DNA from: Sneathia sanguinegens | Lineage (GTDB): Bacteria > Fusobacteriota > Fusobacteriia > Fusobacteriales > Leptotrichiaceae | Assembly: GCF_001517935.1 (NCBI RefSeq) | Contig: NZ_LOQF01000002.1 | Location: forward strand, 62,001-126,000 | Reading direction: 5' to 3' | DNA length: 64,000 nucleotides | In this document: positions 16,361-24,812 of the stretch, piece by piece | Layout: each line of letters starts with the position of its first letter | Position numbering within the stretch: position 1 is the stretch's first letter | Notes under the pieces: generated by a model | What the model saw: only the letters and a program-made list of their open reading frames with translations | Databases searched by the model: none | Told to the model about the DNA's origin: nothing | Position numbers and translations under genes: made by a program

Positions 16361-18070
16361 TTACATTTTATCTACTGTTTTAATTCCTAATAATGCCAAA
16401 CTCTTTTTCAAAGCTTCCCCAACCTTTTCTGATAAAAGTATACGAGAATTTCTTAATTCTTCTGATGAAGCTGTCAATATTTTTTCATTATTGTAAAAAC
16501 TATTAAATTTTTTAGCTAAATCATAAACATAATCTGCTATTACATTAGGTTTTTTTGTTTCATAAGCTTTAATAACTGCTGTAGGTAATTTTAATATTGT
16601 AGAAACTAAATCTCTTTCTGCTTCAGTTGAAGATTCTACTAAAACTTTTGCATTTTCATCTATCTTATCAACTTTATTTAATATAGACTTAATTCTAACA
16701 TAAGTATATTGTAAATATGGACCTGTATTACCTTCAAAACTTAAAACCTTATCCCATTCAAATAAAATAGGTGAAGTTCTATTTTGACTTAAATCAAAAT
16801 ATTTTATTGCACAAACTCCAACAGCTTCAGAAATTTTATCTCTTTCTTCTTCTGAAAGATTAGGATTTTTTTCGTCAACCACTTTCTTAACTTCTTCTTT
16901 TGCTTGATCTAATAAATCTGTAAGTCTTATTACATTTCCACCTCTTGATGAAAAAATCATTCCATTTCCAAATCTCATAATTCCAAATTGTGTATGGTGT
17001 TTTTCATATTCATATAAACCACCTAATAATCTTGAAATTTCAAATACTTGTTTAAAATGACCTGCTTGTCTTTCATCAACAACATATAAGGCAATGTCAA
17101 CATTCAATTTTTCTTTTCTATATTTTATAGTTGCTAAATCTGAAGTTGAGTACAAGAAACTACCATCCTTTTTTTGAACTATGCAAGGTGGTAATTTATT
17201 TTCATCAAAGAATACTACTAAAGCTCCGTCATCTTCCTTAGCCAAACCTTTTTGTCTCAAATCATCTAATACTTTTGGCATCATTTCGTTATAAAATGAC
17301 TCACCATTAACTAATTCAAAATGGATATCAAGTCTATCATAAACCTTTTGATATTCTTTCATTGAGTAAGTTATAAATTCCTTCCACAATGCTAAATTAA
17401 CTGGATCTCCTATTTGAACTTTTCTTAATTCTTCTCTTGCTTCTTCTTCTAAGCTAGGATCTTTTTTAGATTCTGTTGAAAATAAAACATATAGCCTTTC
17501 TAATTCTTCTATTGCATTTTTTTCATATGCTTCTTTATTTAACCATTTATTATATGCAACTATAAGTTTACCAAATTGTGTACCCCAGTCTCCTATATGA
17601 TTATCTCCATAAACTTTAAATCCTATTTCTTCATAAATCTTTTTTAAAGCATCTCCTATTATTGTAGATCTCAAATGTCCAACGTGCATTCTTTTTGCAA
17701 TATTTGGTGATGAATAATCTATTGCTACTATTCTGCTTGTATCTATTCCATATTCAAATTTTTCACTTCCAAATCTTGTTATTTCTTCATTTAATTTTTC
17801 ATCTGAAACATATATATTTATAAAGCCAGGACCAGCTAATTCAATTTTCTTTATTATTCCCATACCATCAAATTGTTCTACTAATTCTTTAGCAATTTCC
17901 CTTGGATTTTTACCTATTTTTTTTGAATTAACCATAGCAAAATTCGTTTGAAAATCTCCAAATTCTTTTTTTGTAGAATTTTGTAAATCTTTTTTTTCAA
18001 TTTCTACATTAAATATTTTTTTTATATTTTCATTTAACACATCAAATACTTGATTTATAAGTAATTTCAT
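16361..18070 (-). CDS. argS: arginyl-tRNA synthetase
   Basis: 569 aa, class I synthetase. The HIGH motif is HVGH at 129-132 in SSPNIAKRMHVGHLRS; the KMSKS loop is the relaxed form MIFSSRGGNVIRL, common for this enzyme; an N-terminal additional domain and a C-terminal anticodon-binding region (LSQNRTSPILFEWDKVLSFEGNTGP onwards) are present. First gene of the argS-lipoprotein-perR-rpiR run, behind a promoter at 18099-18128 with GGAGG before the ATG. Confidence 0.97.
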   Translation of the reverse strand: MKLLINQVFDVLNENIKKIFNVEIEKKDLQNSTKKEFGDFQTNFAMVNSKKIGKNPREIAKELVEQFDGMGIIKKIELAGPGFINIYVSDEKLNEEITRFGSEKFEYGIDTSRIVAIDYSSPNIAKRMHVGHLRSTIIGDALKKIYEEIGFKVYGDNHIGDWGTQFGKLIVAYNKWLNKEAYEKNAIEELERLYVLFSTESKKDPSLEEEAREELRKVQIGDPVNLALWKEFITYSMKEYQKVYDRLDIHFELVNGESFYNEMMPKVLDDLRQKGLAKEDDGALVVFFDENKLPPCIVQKKDGSFLYSTSDLATIKYRKEKLNVDIALYVVDERQAGHFKQVFEISRLLGGLYEYEKHHTQFGIMRFGNGMIFSSRGGNVIRLTDLLDQAKEEVKKVVDEKNPNLSEEERDKISEAVGVCAIKYFDLSQNRTSPILFEWDKVLSFEGNTGPYLQYTYVRIKSILNKVDKIDENAKVLVESSTEAERDLVSTILKLPTAVIKAYETKKPNVIADYVYDLAKKFNSFYNNEKILTASSEELRNSRILLSEKVGEALKKSLALLGIKTVDKM

Positions 18071-18098
18071 CTATTTCCTCCAAACCTTATTTACTTAA

Positions 18099-18128
18099 AT
18101 TATACTATAATTTTTAATTTTGTGTCAA
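18099..18128 (-). promoter_or_regulatory. promoter of the argS unit
   Basis: Minus strand: TTGACA (18123-18128), 18-bp spacer, TATAAT (18099-18104): consensus hexamers. The -35 lies four bases past the end of the mgtE stop. Confidence 0.8.
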
Positions 18129-18131
18129 TTA

Positions 18132-19568
18132 TTATAACTTATCTATTACAGTTGTTGCTAAACCTAAGAAAAGGAAAAATCCACATACATCTGTAACTGT
18201 AGTTAATATTACTGCTGACGCCATAGCAGGGTCTATATTTATAGCTTGCAAGCCTATAGGTATTAGATAGCCTACTAAACAAGCTATTATACAATTTCCT
18301 ATCATAGATAATAAAATAACAATTCCTAAATAAACATTATGAAAAGCAACTGCTATTATAATTCCACAAAAAAGACCTAATACTAAACCATTTATAAAGC
18401 CTAATACAATATATTTTATTGAAATCATCAAATTTTCATTACCATCATATTCTCCCAATGCTATTGATCTAATTGTTACAGCCAATGCTTGAGTCCCTGC
18501 ATTACCACCCATACCACTAACTATTGGCATGGTTACAGCCAAAGCAACAACTTTATCTACTGTATTTTGAAAAATTCCAACTGTAAATGATGCTAAAAAT
18601 GCTGTAAGTAAATTTATAAATAACCATGGTAACCTTTTCTTTATAGATTCATAAAGACCTGTATAAATATCTTCATCATCACCTGTACTTGCCAATTTTA
18701 GCATATCTTCTGTATGTTCTTCTTGAATTACATCTACAACATCATCTATTGTAATTATTCCCATTAAAGCCATTTTATCACTAACTACAGGCACAACTTT
18801 CAAACTATATTTTGAAACTAATAAGGCAACCTCTTCTTGGTCAACCATAGGTTTTACATATTTAAAATTTTCATTTGTTATTTCTTCCAATATGGTATCA
18901 TCTGATGATCCAAGTATATCTCTTAAGTCCGCTTCTCCCATTAAAGACCCATCAACATCTAAAACAAATATTGTTTCAATATATTCTGTCTTAGGACCAA
19001 TAATTTTAATTTTTTCTAAAATATCCTTTATCTTCAAATCTTTTTTAAATGCAATAAATTGTGTTGTCATTATACCACCAGCACTGTCTGTTTCATACCC
19101 TAAAAGTTCTCTTAATTTATTTGCATCGGATCTTTTCATATTATTTAGTAAATTTTTTCTCTTTTGGAAATTAATATATCCCAATATATCAACAATATCA
19201 TCTGGTGACATATGTGAAAAAATATCTAGCACATCATCTTCTGGCAAAAGTTCAACTATCCTCTTTTGTATGTCCTCATCTGCCTCTTCTAATATCGCAG
19301 CTTTTTCTTCATCTGTCATAGCATTCAAAATTTTCAACAAATCTTCATCTTTGTCAATTTCTTCAAATGATTCTGCAATATCTACATCATGATGCTCTTC
19401 TAAGTATTCATGTAATTTTTCATTATCATCTATATGCCTTAATTCCTGTGCCAATTCTTCTCTGCTTATATTCTCATCTTCATCTATTTCTTTATTATCT
19501 ACATCTGATAATCTAGCTTTTATCTCTTGCTTCAATTCTTCAACTTCTTTGTTACTAAGTTTTTCCAC
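18132..19568 (-). CDS. mgtE: magnesium transporter MgtE
   Basis: 478 aa with the MgtE plan: N-terminal helical gating domain (IVELLPEDDVLDIFSHMSPDD), two CBS domains (around GGIMTTQFIAFKKDL and ALMGIITIDDVVDVI), then five membrane helices with PIVSGMGGNAGTQALAVTIR and the ion-path segment PIGLQAINIDPAMASAVILTT. Imports Mg2+ and is gated by the cytosolic Mg2+ it binds. The start is GTG at 19568, six bases after GGAGG; an ATG two bases upstream is out of frame. The leader is too short for an M-box riboswitch. Confidence 0.95.
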   Translation of the reverse strand: MEKLSNKEVEELKQEIKARLSDVDNKEIDEDENISREELAQELRHIDDNEKLHEYLEEHHDVDIAESFEEIDKDEDLLKILNAMTDEEKAAILEEADEDIQKRIVELLPEDDVLDIFSHMSPDDIVDILGYINFQKRKNLLNNMKRSDANKLRELLGYETDSAGGIMTTQFIAFKKDLKIKDILEKIKIIGPKTEYIETIFVLDVDGSLMGEADLRDILGSSDDTILEEITNENFKYVKPMVDQEEVALLVSKYSLKVVPVVSDKMALMGIITIDDVVDVIQEEHTEDMLKLASTGDDEDIYTGLYESIKKRLPWLFINLLTAFLASFTVGIFQNTVDKVVALAVTMPIVSGMGGNAGTQALAVTIRSIALGEYDGNENLMISIKYIVLGFINGLVLGLFCGIIIAVAFHNVYLGIVILLSMIGNCIIACLVGYLIPIGLQAINIDPAMASAVILTTVTDVCGFFLFLGLATTVIDKL

Positions 19569-19632
19569 ATCGCACCTCCTTTTTTATTGTACATATAGTA
19601 TAACAAAAAAAGAAAGATATATCCATTTAAAA

Positions 19633-19662
19633 TTGGACTTTTTTTTTATTTTATGCTACAAT
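19633..19662 (+). promoter_or_regulatory. promoter of tuf
   Basis: TTGGAC (19633-19638), 18-bp T-rich spacer, then TGC-TACAAT (19657-19662), an extended -10. GGAGG follows at 19687-19691. Confidence 0.6.
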
Positions 19663-19699
19663 TTGTAAAAATATATGTATTTTTATGGAGGAAAAACAA

Positions 19700-20884
19700 A
19701 TGGCAAAACAAAAGTATGAAAGAAGTAAGCCCCATGTAAACATAGGGACAATAGGCCATGTAGACCATGGTAAGACAACAACAACAGCAGCAATATCAAA
19801 AGTATTAGCAGCAAAAGGATTGGCACAAAAGGTAGATTTTGAAAATATCGACCAAGCCCCAGAAGAAAGAGAAAGAGGAATAACAATCAACACTGCTCAC
19901 ATAGAATATGAATCAGAAACAAGACACTATGCACACGTAGACTGTCCAGGGCATGCTGACTATGTAAAGAACATGATAACAGGAGCAGCACAAATGGATG
20001 GAGCAATTCTAGTAGTATCAGCAGCAGATGGACCAATGCCACAAACAAGAGAACACATCTTGTTGGCAAGACAAGTAGGAGTACCTTACATAGTAGTATT
20101 CTTAAATAAGGTAGATATGGTTGATGATGAAGAATTACTAGAATTAGTAGAAATGGAAGTAAGAGAATTATTAACTGAATATGGATTCCCAGGAGATGAA
20201 ATACCAGTAATAAAAGGATCAGCATTAAAAGCCTTAGAAGGAGATGCAAAAGCAGAAGAACAAATCTTAGAATTAATTAAGGCAGTAGATGACTACATTC
20301 CAACACCAAATAGACCAATAGACGAACCATTCTTGATGCCAATAGAAGATGTTATGACAATAACAGGAAGAGGAACAGTAGTAACAGGAAGAGTAGAAAG
20401 AGGAGTTGTAAAAGTTGGGGATGAAGTAGAAATAGTAGGAATCAAGCCAACATCAAAAACAACAGTAACAGGAATAGAAATGTTCAGAAAATTATTAGAC
20501 CAAGGACAAGCAGGGGATAATATAGGAGCATTACTAAGAGGAGTTAAGAAAGAAGAAGTAGAAAGAGGACAAGTATTAGCAAAACCAGGAACAATAACAC
20601 CACATACAGAATTCAAGGGAGAAATATATGTTCTAACAAAAGAAGAAGGTGGAAGACATACACCATTCTTCACAGGATACAAACCACAATTCTACTTTAG
20701 AACAACAGATATAACAGGAGAAGTACAATTACCAGAAGGAGTAGAAATGGTAATGCCTGGAGATAATGTATCAGTAGAAGTAAAATTAATACACCCAATT
20801 GCAATGGAACCAGGATTAAGATTTGCAATAAGAGAAGGTGGAAGAACAGTTGCTTCTGGAGTTGTTGCTAAAATTGATAAATAA
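19700..20884 (+). CDS. tuf: elongation factor Tu
   Basis: 394 aa. GTPase motifs GHVDHGKTT (G1), the RGITI switch I, DCPGHADY (G3), NKVDM (G4) and SAL (G5) are followed by domains 2 and 3 ending [14 protein letters not shown]. It delivers aminoacyl-tRNA to the ribosome. The start is the ATG at 19700, eight bases after GGAGG; an earlier in-frame ATG at 19685 overlaps that ribosome site. The gene stands alone, not in a str operon. Codon use is striking: A-ending codons (GTA, ACA, GCA, ATA, GGA) dominate until the last dozen codons, which switch to GTT, GCT and ATT. Confidence 0.98.
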   Translation: MAKQKYERSKPHVNIGTIGHVDHGKTTTTAAISKVLAAKGLAQKVDFENIDQAPEERERGITINTAHIEYESETRHYAHVDCPGHADYVKNMITGAAQMDGAILVVSAADGPMPQTREHILLARQVGVPYIVVFLNKVDMVDDEELLELVEMEVRELLTEYGFPGDEIPVIKGSALKALEGDAKAEEQILELIKAVDDYIPTPNRPIDEPFLMPIEDVMTITGRGTVVTGRVERGVVKVGDEVEIVGIKPTSKTTVTGIEMFRKLLDQGQAGDNIGALLRGVKKEEVERGQVLAKPGTITPHTEFKGEIYVLTKEEGGRHTPFFTGYKPQFYFRTTDITGEVQLPEGVEMVMPGDNVSVEVKLIHPIAMEPGLRFAIREGGRTVASGVVAKIDK

Positions 20885-20899
20885 AAATAATAAATTTAA

Positions 20900-20934
20900 T
20901 AAGTGAGATTATACAAATCTCACTTATTTTTTAT
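20900..20934 (+). terminator. terminator of tuf
   Basis: Perfect 11-bp stem TAAGTGAGATT / AATCTCACTTA with an ATACA loop (20900-20926), then T-rich sequence. Confidence 0.88.
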
Positions 20935-20958
20935 AAAAAAAAACAGCAAAAGCTGTTT
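20933..20958 (-). terminator. terminator of the membrane-anchored hypothetical gene
   Basis: Minus strand: AAACAGC / GCTGTTT stem (20941-20958) followed by a long T run; it abuts the stop codon of the gene ending at 20958. Confidence 0.78.
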
Positions 20959-21515
20959 TATTTTATACTAAAAATTATATTTGAATTATCTGTAATTTCT
21001 AAGGTATATATTAAATTATTTTTATACTTCAATTGTGATGAATTTTTATTTTTATCTACTGTTAATAGTAATTCAGAACATATTTTCTTACTTTCTATTT
21101 CATCTATATTTTTATCAGAAACACAAATTAAAGTAGTAATAATATTTTCCACAGTAGGCATATTCGCCTCATTTACATTGAAAATACTTGCATACAAGGC
21201 ACTTACATTTATTCCCTCATAATGGATTAAATATTCTGAATTTTTCAAATTATTTATACTCATTTTATAATAAGTCTTATTATCATATTTTATTAAGGAA
21301 AATTTACTAATTTCTATATTTGATTTTTTAGTTTCTACTTTAAATTTTTCAATTGTATCTTCTAATAATTCCGATTTGAAATTTCCTTTTTTTATATTTG
21401 CTATATTAATGCCATTTTTATCGTTTATATTATTTAATTTCCATAGTTGAAATACTATTAAAGAACTCACTAAAATAATAACTATAAGAAAACTAAAATA
21501 TAAGTACTTTTTCAA
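20958..21515 (-). CDS. hypothetical membrane-anchored protein
   Basis: 185 aa, unrecognised. One N-terminal membrane helix (YFSFLIVIILVSSLIVFQLW) without a signal cleavage site, then a domain likely outside the cytoplasmic membrane, rich in Asn, Lys, Ile and Ser, with two Cys (ICVSDKN, KKICSELL) that could pair. A GAGG lies eight bases before TTG at 21515, favouring this TTG over the GTG nine bases earlier. It follows rpsR after a hairpin, so it is probably separately transcribed or read through at a low level. Confidence 0.6.
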   Translation of the reverse strand: MKKYLYFSFLIVIILVSSLIVFQLWKLNNINDKNGINIANIKKGNFKSELLEDTIEKFKVETKKSNIEISKFSLIKYDNKTYYKMSINNLKNSEYLIHYEGINVSALYASIFNVNEANMPTVENIITTLICVSDKNIDEIESKKICSELLLTVDKNKNSSQLKYKNNLIYTLEITDNSNIIFSIK

Positions 21516-21543
21516 ATATTTCACCTCATATCTTACAATATTC

Positions 21544-21569
21544 TAAAAAAGCTAGTTTTCACTAGCTTT
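21544..21569 (-). terminator. terminator behind rpsR
   Basis: AAAGCTAGT / ACTAGCTTT stem with a GAAA-type loop at 21548-21569, followed on the minus strand by T-rich sequence. Closes the rpsF-ssb-rpsR unit. Confidence 0.7.
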
Positions 21570-21572
21570 AAT

Positions 21573-21806
21573 TTATTTTTCAATTTTTGTATATGGTAAT
21601 AAAGCAATTTGTCTTGCTCTTTTTATTTCTTTTGCTACTTTTCTTTGAAGTTTTGCATCAAGACCTGTTACTCTTGCTGGAGATATCTTACCTTTATCAT
21701 TCATAAAGTTTTTCAATAATTCAACATTCTTATAACTTAATTCTTCTATTTTAAATTTTACCTTTGGTCTTCTTTTTCTTCTTTTAAATTCAGCAACTGG
21801 TTTCAT
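21573..21806 (-). CDS. rpsR: 30S ribosomal protein S18
   Basis: 77-aa basic protein with S18 features: an [17 protein letters not shown] segment, [16 protein letters not shown] and [15 protein letters not shown] near the end. S18 pairs with S6 on the platform of the small subunit. AGGAGG precedes the ATG. Gene order rpsF-ssb-rpsR is widely conserved. Confidence 0.96.
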   Translation of the reverse strand: MKPVAEFKRRKRRPKVKFKIEELSYKNVELLKNFMNDKGKISPARVTGLDAKLQRKVAKEIKRARQIALLPYTKIEK

Positions 21807-21818
21807 TTTTACCTCCTT

Positions 21819-22220
21819 TTAAAATGGAAAATCTTCACCATCATCTGAATCTTCATCCATTGTAGTTTCATAATCCATAGTATCATCATTTCTAGTACTA
21901 TTTGTTGAACTACCATTAGCCATACTTTCTATAAAGTCTGCCTTATCTACAACTATATCAAATGAAGTTCTTTTTTCACCATTAACTTCATATGTACCTG
22001 TATTAATTCTTCCTTGTATTAAAATTTTTTGCCCTTTTTTAAAATAATTTGCAATAAATTCTGCTCTTTTATCCCAAGCAACACAATTTATAAAATCTAC
22101 TCCGTCTTTAACAAAATCTTTTTTTACTGCTATAGAAAATCTGCTATATGTTTTACCAGATGATGTTTGCTTTAATTCAGGATCCTTTGTTAGTCTCCCC
22201 ATCAAACCTACATAATTCAT
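21819..22220 (-). CDS. ssb: single-stranded DNA-binding protein
   Basis: 133 aa. OB fold from MNYVGLMGRLTKDPELKQ to about residue 105 with FINCVAWDKRAEFIANYF, a short disordered linker rich in Ser, Asn, Thr and Asp, and the acidic tip DDGEDFPF that docks partner proteins. Binds ssDNA in replication, repair and recombination. Twelve bases upstream of rpsR in the S6-SSB-S18 unit. Confidence 0.96.
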   Translation of the reverse strand: MNYVGLMGRLTKDPELKQTSSGKTYSRFSIAVKKDFVKDGVDFINCVAWDKRAEFIANYFKKGQKILIQGRINTGTYEVNGEKRTSFDIVVDKADFIESMANGSSTNSTRNDDTMDYETTMDEDSDDGEDFPF

Positions 22221-22240
22221 ATTAGTCCACCTTTCTTGGT

Positions 22241-22528
22241 TTACTTTTCATTCTTAACAATCATGTATTTTAATATATTTTCAGTTATATTCAACTTTGT
22301 TTCCACATTAGTTAATTTTGTTCCATCCATAACAAAACTTGTTAAAACATAATAACCATTTTCTTTTTTCTTTATAGGATAAGCTAATTTTCTTTCTCCC
22401 ATAATTTCAGTACTAACTTCTGTAGCTCCATTTTGTGTTAATAAAGTTTCAACTGTTTCAACACAAGCTTTTTTTTCTTCATCAGAAATTTGTGTTGTTA
22501 GTATAAACATTATTTCATACTTTGTCAT
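22241..22528 (-). CDS. rpsF: 30S ribosomal protein S6
   Basis: 95 aa with the S6 fold signature: MTKYEIMFILTTQISDEE at the start, MGERKLAYPIKKKENGYY in the middle and ITENILKYMIVKNE at the end. Binds 16S rRNA with S18. AAAGGAG precedes the start. The 5' leader from 22586 can fold into stacked helices that might serve autoregulation. Confidence 0.95.
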   Translation of the reverse strand: MTKYEIMFILTTQISDEEKKACVETVETLLTQNGATEVSTEIMGERKLAYPIKKKENGYYVLTSFVMDGTKLTNVETKLNITENILKYMIVKNEK

Positions 22529-22544
22529 TCTTCATTTCTCCTTT

Positions 22545-22586
22545 CCTTATGGTTTTTAGCCCAAAGACATATGTCTAAAAGCAAGG
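22545..22586 (-). promoter_or_regulatory. structured 5' leader of rpsF
   Basis: The transcript predicted to begin near 22587 can pair CCUU with AAGG (22583-22586 / 22545-22548), UUUUAG with CUAAAA (22575-22580 / 22554-22559) and contains the palindrome AGACAUAUGUCU (22565-22576). Several bacteria have an S6:S18-binding leader here; I cannot match the published consensus base by base, so the role is inferred. Confidence 0.4.
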
Positions 22587-22593
22587 TATTTTC

Positions 22594-22622
22594 ATTATAT
22601 CAAATTATCAAATTTCTGTCAA
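22594..22622 (-). promoter_or_regulatory. consensus promoter of rpsF-ssb-rpsR
   Basis: Minus strand: TTGACA (22617-22622), exactly 17 bp, TATAAT (22594-22599): a perfect vegetative promoter located just behind the YadA-like gene. Confidence 0.85.
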
Positions 22623-22628
22623 ATTATA

Positions 22629-23198
22629 TCATTTTTTATTTATCAATTCTTTTAATTGCTTTATTTGTTCTTTTAAGTCACTCACTTCATTATTTAAATC
22701 TTTAATTTCTTTTTTCATTGAATCAATTGAGTTATTCTTATATTTTCCAAATTGAACTCCTAAACCTAATCCTACTGAAAAATTCCCTTTATGTGTAACT
22801 GAACTTGATAATCTATATGTTACTCTATCATCTGGCGAAACACCACTAACACCTAAAGCAAACGCATGATTTTTACCATAGTAACCATATGCTCCACTTA
22901 TTTGATGGCTATATTTAAAGCTTGAATTTGCCATTCCCAAATTAGCTATTGCTACAGCTGCAGATGTTCCATCATACAACCCACTTTTTTGATTTTCAGC
23001 CTCTTGCATTTCAATATTTTTTACACTCATTTTTTTAAATTCTTCATCTATATATTTTTTTGTATCTTCATTTAAACCTGCATTATGTGGAGTTTGTGAT
23101 CCTCCTTTATTAGGATTTCCTCCATTTCCGTCAAGCAATTGATTTCCAAATGCTAAAATTTGTAATAAAAATAATAATAAAGCTATTTTCTTTTTCAT
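22629..23198 (-). CDS. small YadA-type outer-membrane anchor protein with C-terminal coiled coil
   Basis: 189 aa. Signal peptide MKKKIALLLFLLQILAFG; a Gly/Asn-rich stretch; a short stalk (about residues 42-70); then a YadA-type anchor (about 70-153): ENQKSGLYDGTSAAVAIANL, the strand AYGYYGKNHAFALGVSGV, DDRVTYRLSSSV and GNFSVGLGLGVQFGKY. Such anchors trimerise into a 12-strand barrel. Most end at the last strand; here 36 more residues follow (IDSMKKEIKDLNNEVSDLKE...), a heptad coiled coil that should lie in the periplasm. There is essentially no adhesive passenger. It is 46 bases behind the outer-membrane protein gene and probably shares its switchable promoter. Confidence 0.82.
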   Translation of the reverse strand: MKKKIALLLFLLQILAFGNQLLDGNGGNPNKGGSQTPHNAGLNEDTKKYIDEEFKKMSVKNIEMQEAENQKSGLYDGTSAAVAIANLGMANSSFKYSHQISGAYGYYGKNHAFALGVSGVSPDDRVTYRLSSSVTHKGNFSVGLGLGVQFGKYKNNSIDSMKKEIKDLNNEVSDLKEQIKQLKELINKK

Positions 23199-23244
23199 TT
23201 ATTCTTCCCTTTCTTCAATAATATTGCCAAGTTTGGAAAATTTA

Positions 23245-24780
23245 TTATTTCCATTCATATTTCATATTAAAATTCAATTTCAAATATTCATTAATTGCCT
23301 TATCTGATAAATTTCTTTGTTTTTCTTTAGAAATATACTTATATTCTCCTTTAACAAATTTTAAACCTGCTATAGCTTCAGCATTAAGCATCAAATTATT
23401 TGTTACATTATATTTCAATTCTAAACCTACTTCACCTTTTAATCTATGCAAAAAATATTCATTATAGAACTTAGTATAATCATCAAGAGTTCCAATATGC
23501 TTTAAATGTCTATTTAAATATTCAACTCTTATTTTAGGAATTAAAGTCAATTTATCATTAATTTTACCTTCATATGCAGAATAAACATCCAAATCTAGAA
23601 AATTTCCCTTTGAAAAAAAACGTTCATTTCTTAAAGTCTCTACTATTCTAACTTTTGATCCAAGTAAATACTTATTTAAAAATTTATTACTTATTTCTGT
23701 ATTAAGTCCATATATAACTCCATTATTTTTTTCATATGTAACATAGGTGAAAATTGCATTTGCAAATGGCATAACCTTAATTTTAAAATCTTTATTAACA
23801 TATTGTACTTTTAGATATGATTTAAATACACTGCTTGGCTTACGTACATCATCTAAGTTAACACTATTAAAATAAAAATTTTGTGTCATTAATTGATCAT
23901 GTTCTTCACCATTATACGCTTCATATAAATATCCAGTTTCTTCTTCTGTATATAACTTTCTATAATCTCCAATACCAAAATAATTTAGATGTGCATATGG
24001 TTTTAACTTACTATATTTATAGTTCTTTATTGTAGCAAATTTTCCATCTATATTCACATTTTCATTAGCTTTTACACTAAAATCCAATCCTGTTGTAAAA
24101 TACGTATCATTTTCAGAACCCCAATCAGAACCATAATATTCAGGATCATTTATTACTACTTTTTCATTAAAATGATCTATGCCAAAACTTGTTTTAATAT
24201 TTGCTTTATTAGAAATATTAACATCCAAATAAATCTTATTTTGTGTTCTAAGTCTTTGTTCTTTTTCAATATAGCAATTAAGCTTATTATCTAAACCTAA
24301 TTTCACTCCACCTTTAAATTTAAAAGCTACATCTGCACCAAGTTGAACATATTCTCTATAAATATCTCCAAAATCTTCAGATTTAACTTTAGCTTTTAGT
24401 GTTACATCTGCTTTTTCATCTCTTATCATTGCATATTCTAAACTGGCTTTACTAGCTTTAGCAACATTTTGTTTGACATTATACATATAACTATTTAGTT
24501 CATCATAATTATCTGCATATTTAGGATAGTCAATTAATTTTCTTTTTTCCATATCTTTATTTAAAAAACGACTATATCCAATCTTTTTAAAATATAACTC
24601 ATCAAACCCTATATTAGTTTTAAATTTGAACTTACCTTGTTCTACATTCAATCTAATTCCTGCTTTATCAACCTTATTATTTCCATTACTTTCAACATAG
24701 AATTTTCCATATGTTTCTACATAACCCTTTGAAAAACTTACTAATGAAAGTAATAGGCTTAATACACATATTTTTTTCAT
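23245..24780 (-). CDS. putative outer-membrane beta-barrel protein
   Basis: 511 aa. Signal peptide MKKICVLSLLLSLVSFSKG, then strand-rich sequence with alternating polar and hydrophobic residues throughout (YVETYGKFYVESNG; LMLNAEAIAGLKFV) and an aromatic-rich final strand LKLNFNMKYEWK, typical of barrels in fusobacteria. No plug or passenger domain is recognisable and I cannot name a substrate. Its promoter has a nine-G tract between the -35 and -10, so expression is probably phase variable. The small YadA-type gene follows in the same direction. Confidence 0.78.
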   Translation of the reverse strand: MKKICVLSLLLSLVSFSKGYVETYGKFYVESNGNNKVDKAGIRLNVEQGKFKFKTNIGFDELYFKKIGYSRFLNKDMEKRKLIDYPKYADNYDELNSYMYNVKQNVAKASKASLEYAMIRDEKADVTLKAKVKSEDFGDIYREYVQLGADVAFKFKGGVKLGLDNKLNCYIEKEQRLRTQNKIYLDVNISNKANIKTSFGIDHFNEKVVINDPEYYGSDWGSENDTYFTTGLDFSVKANENVNIDGKFATIKNYKYSKLKPYAHLNYFGIGDYRKLYTEEETGYLYEAYNGEEHDQLMTQNFYFNSVNLDDVRKPSSVFKSYLKVQYVNKDFKIKVMPFANAIFTYVTYEKNNGVIYGLNTEISNKFLNKYLLGSKVRIVETLRNERFFSKGNFLDLDVYSAYEGKINDKLTLIPKIRVEYLNRHLKHIGTLDDYTKFYNEYFLHRLKGEVGLELKYNVTNNLMLNAEAIAGLKFVKGEYKYISKEKQRNLSDKAINEYLKLNFNMKYEWK

Positions 24781-24812
24781 AATTCACCTTCATTTTTTTA
24801 ATAGCATTAATA

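Noticed and set aside
18071-19700. Possible M-box riboswitch before mgtE
   Set aside because: The space between the likely promoter and the GTG start is only a few tens of bases, with no conserved stems.
19651-20682. Long Leu/Pro-rich open frames on the strand opposite tuf
   Set aside because: They are a by-product of the A-ending codon choice in tuf; no ribosome sites, and tuf is certain.
23245-24780. TonB-dependent receptor
   Set aside because: Barrel-like, but no TonB box or plug domain is visible and 511 aa is short.
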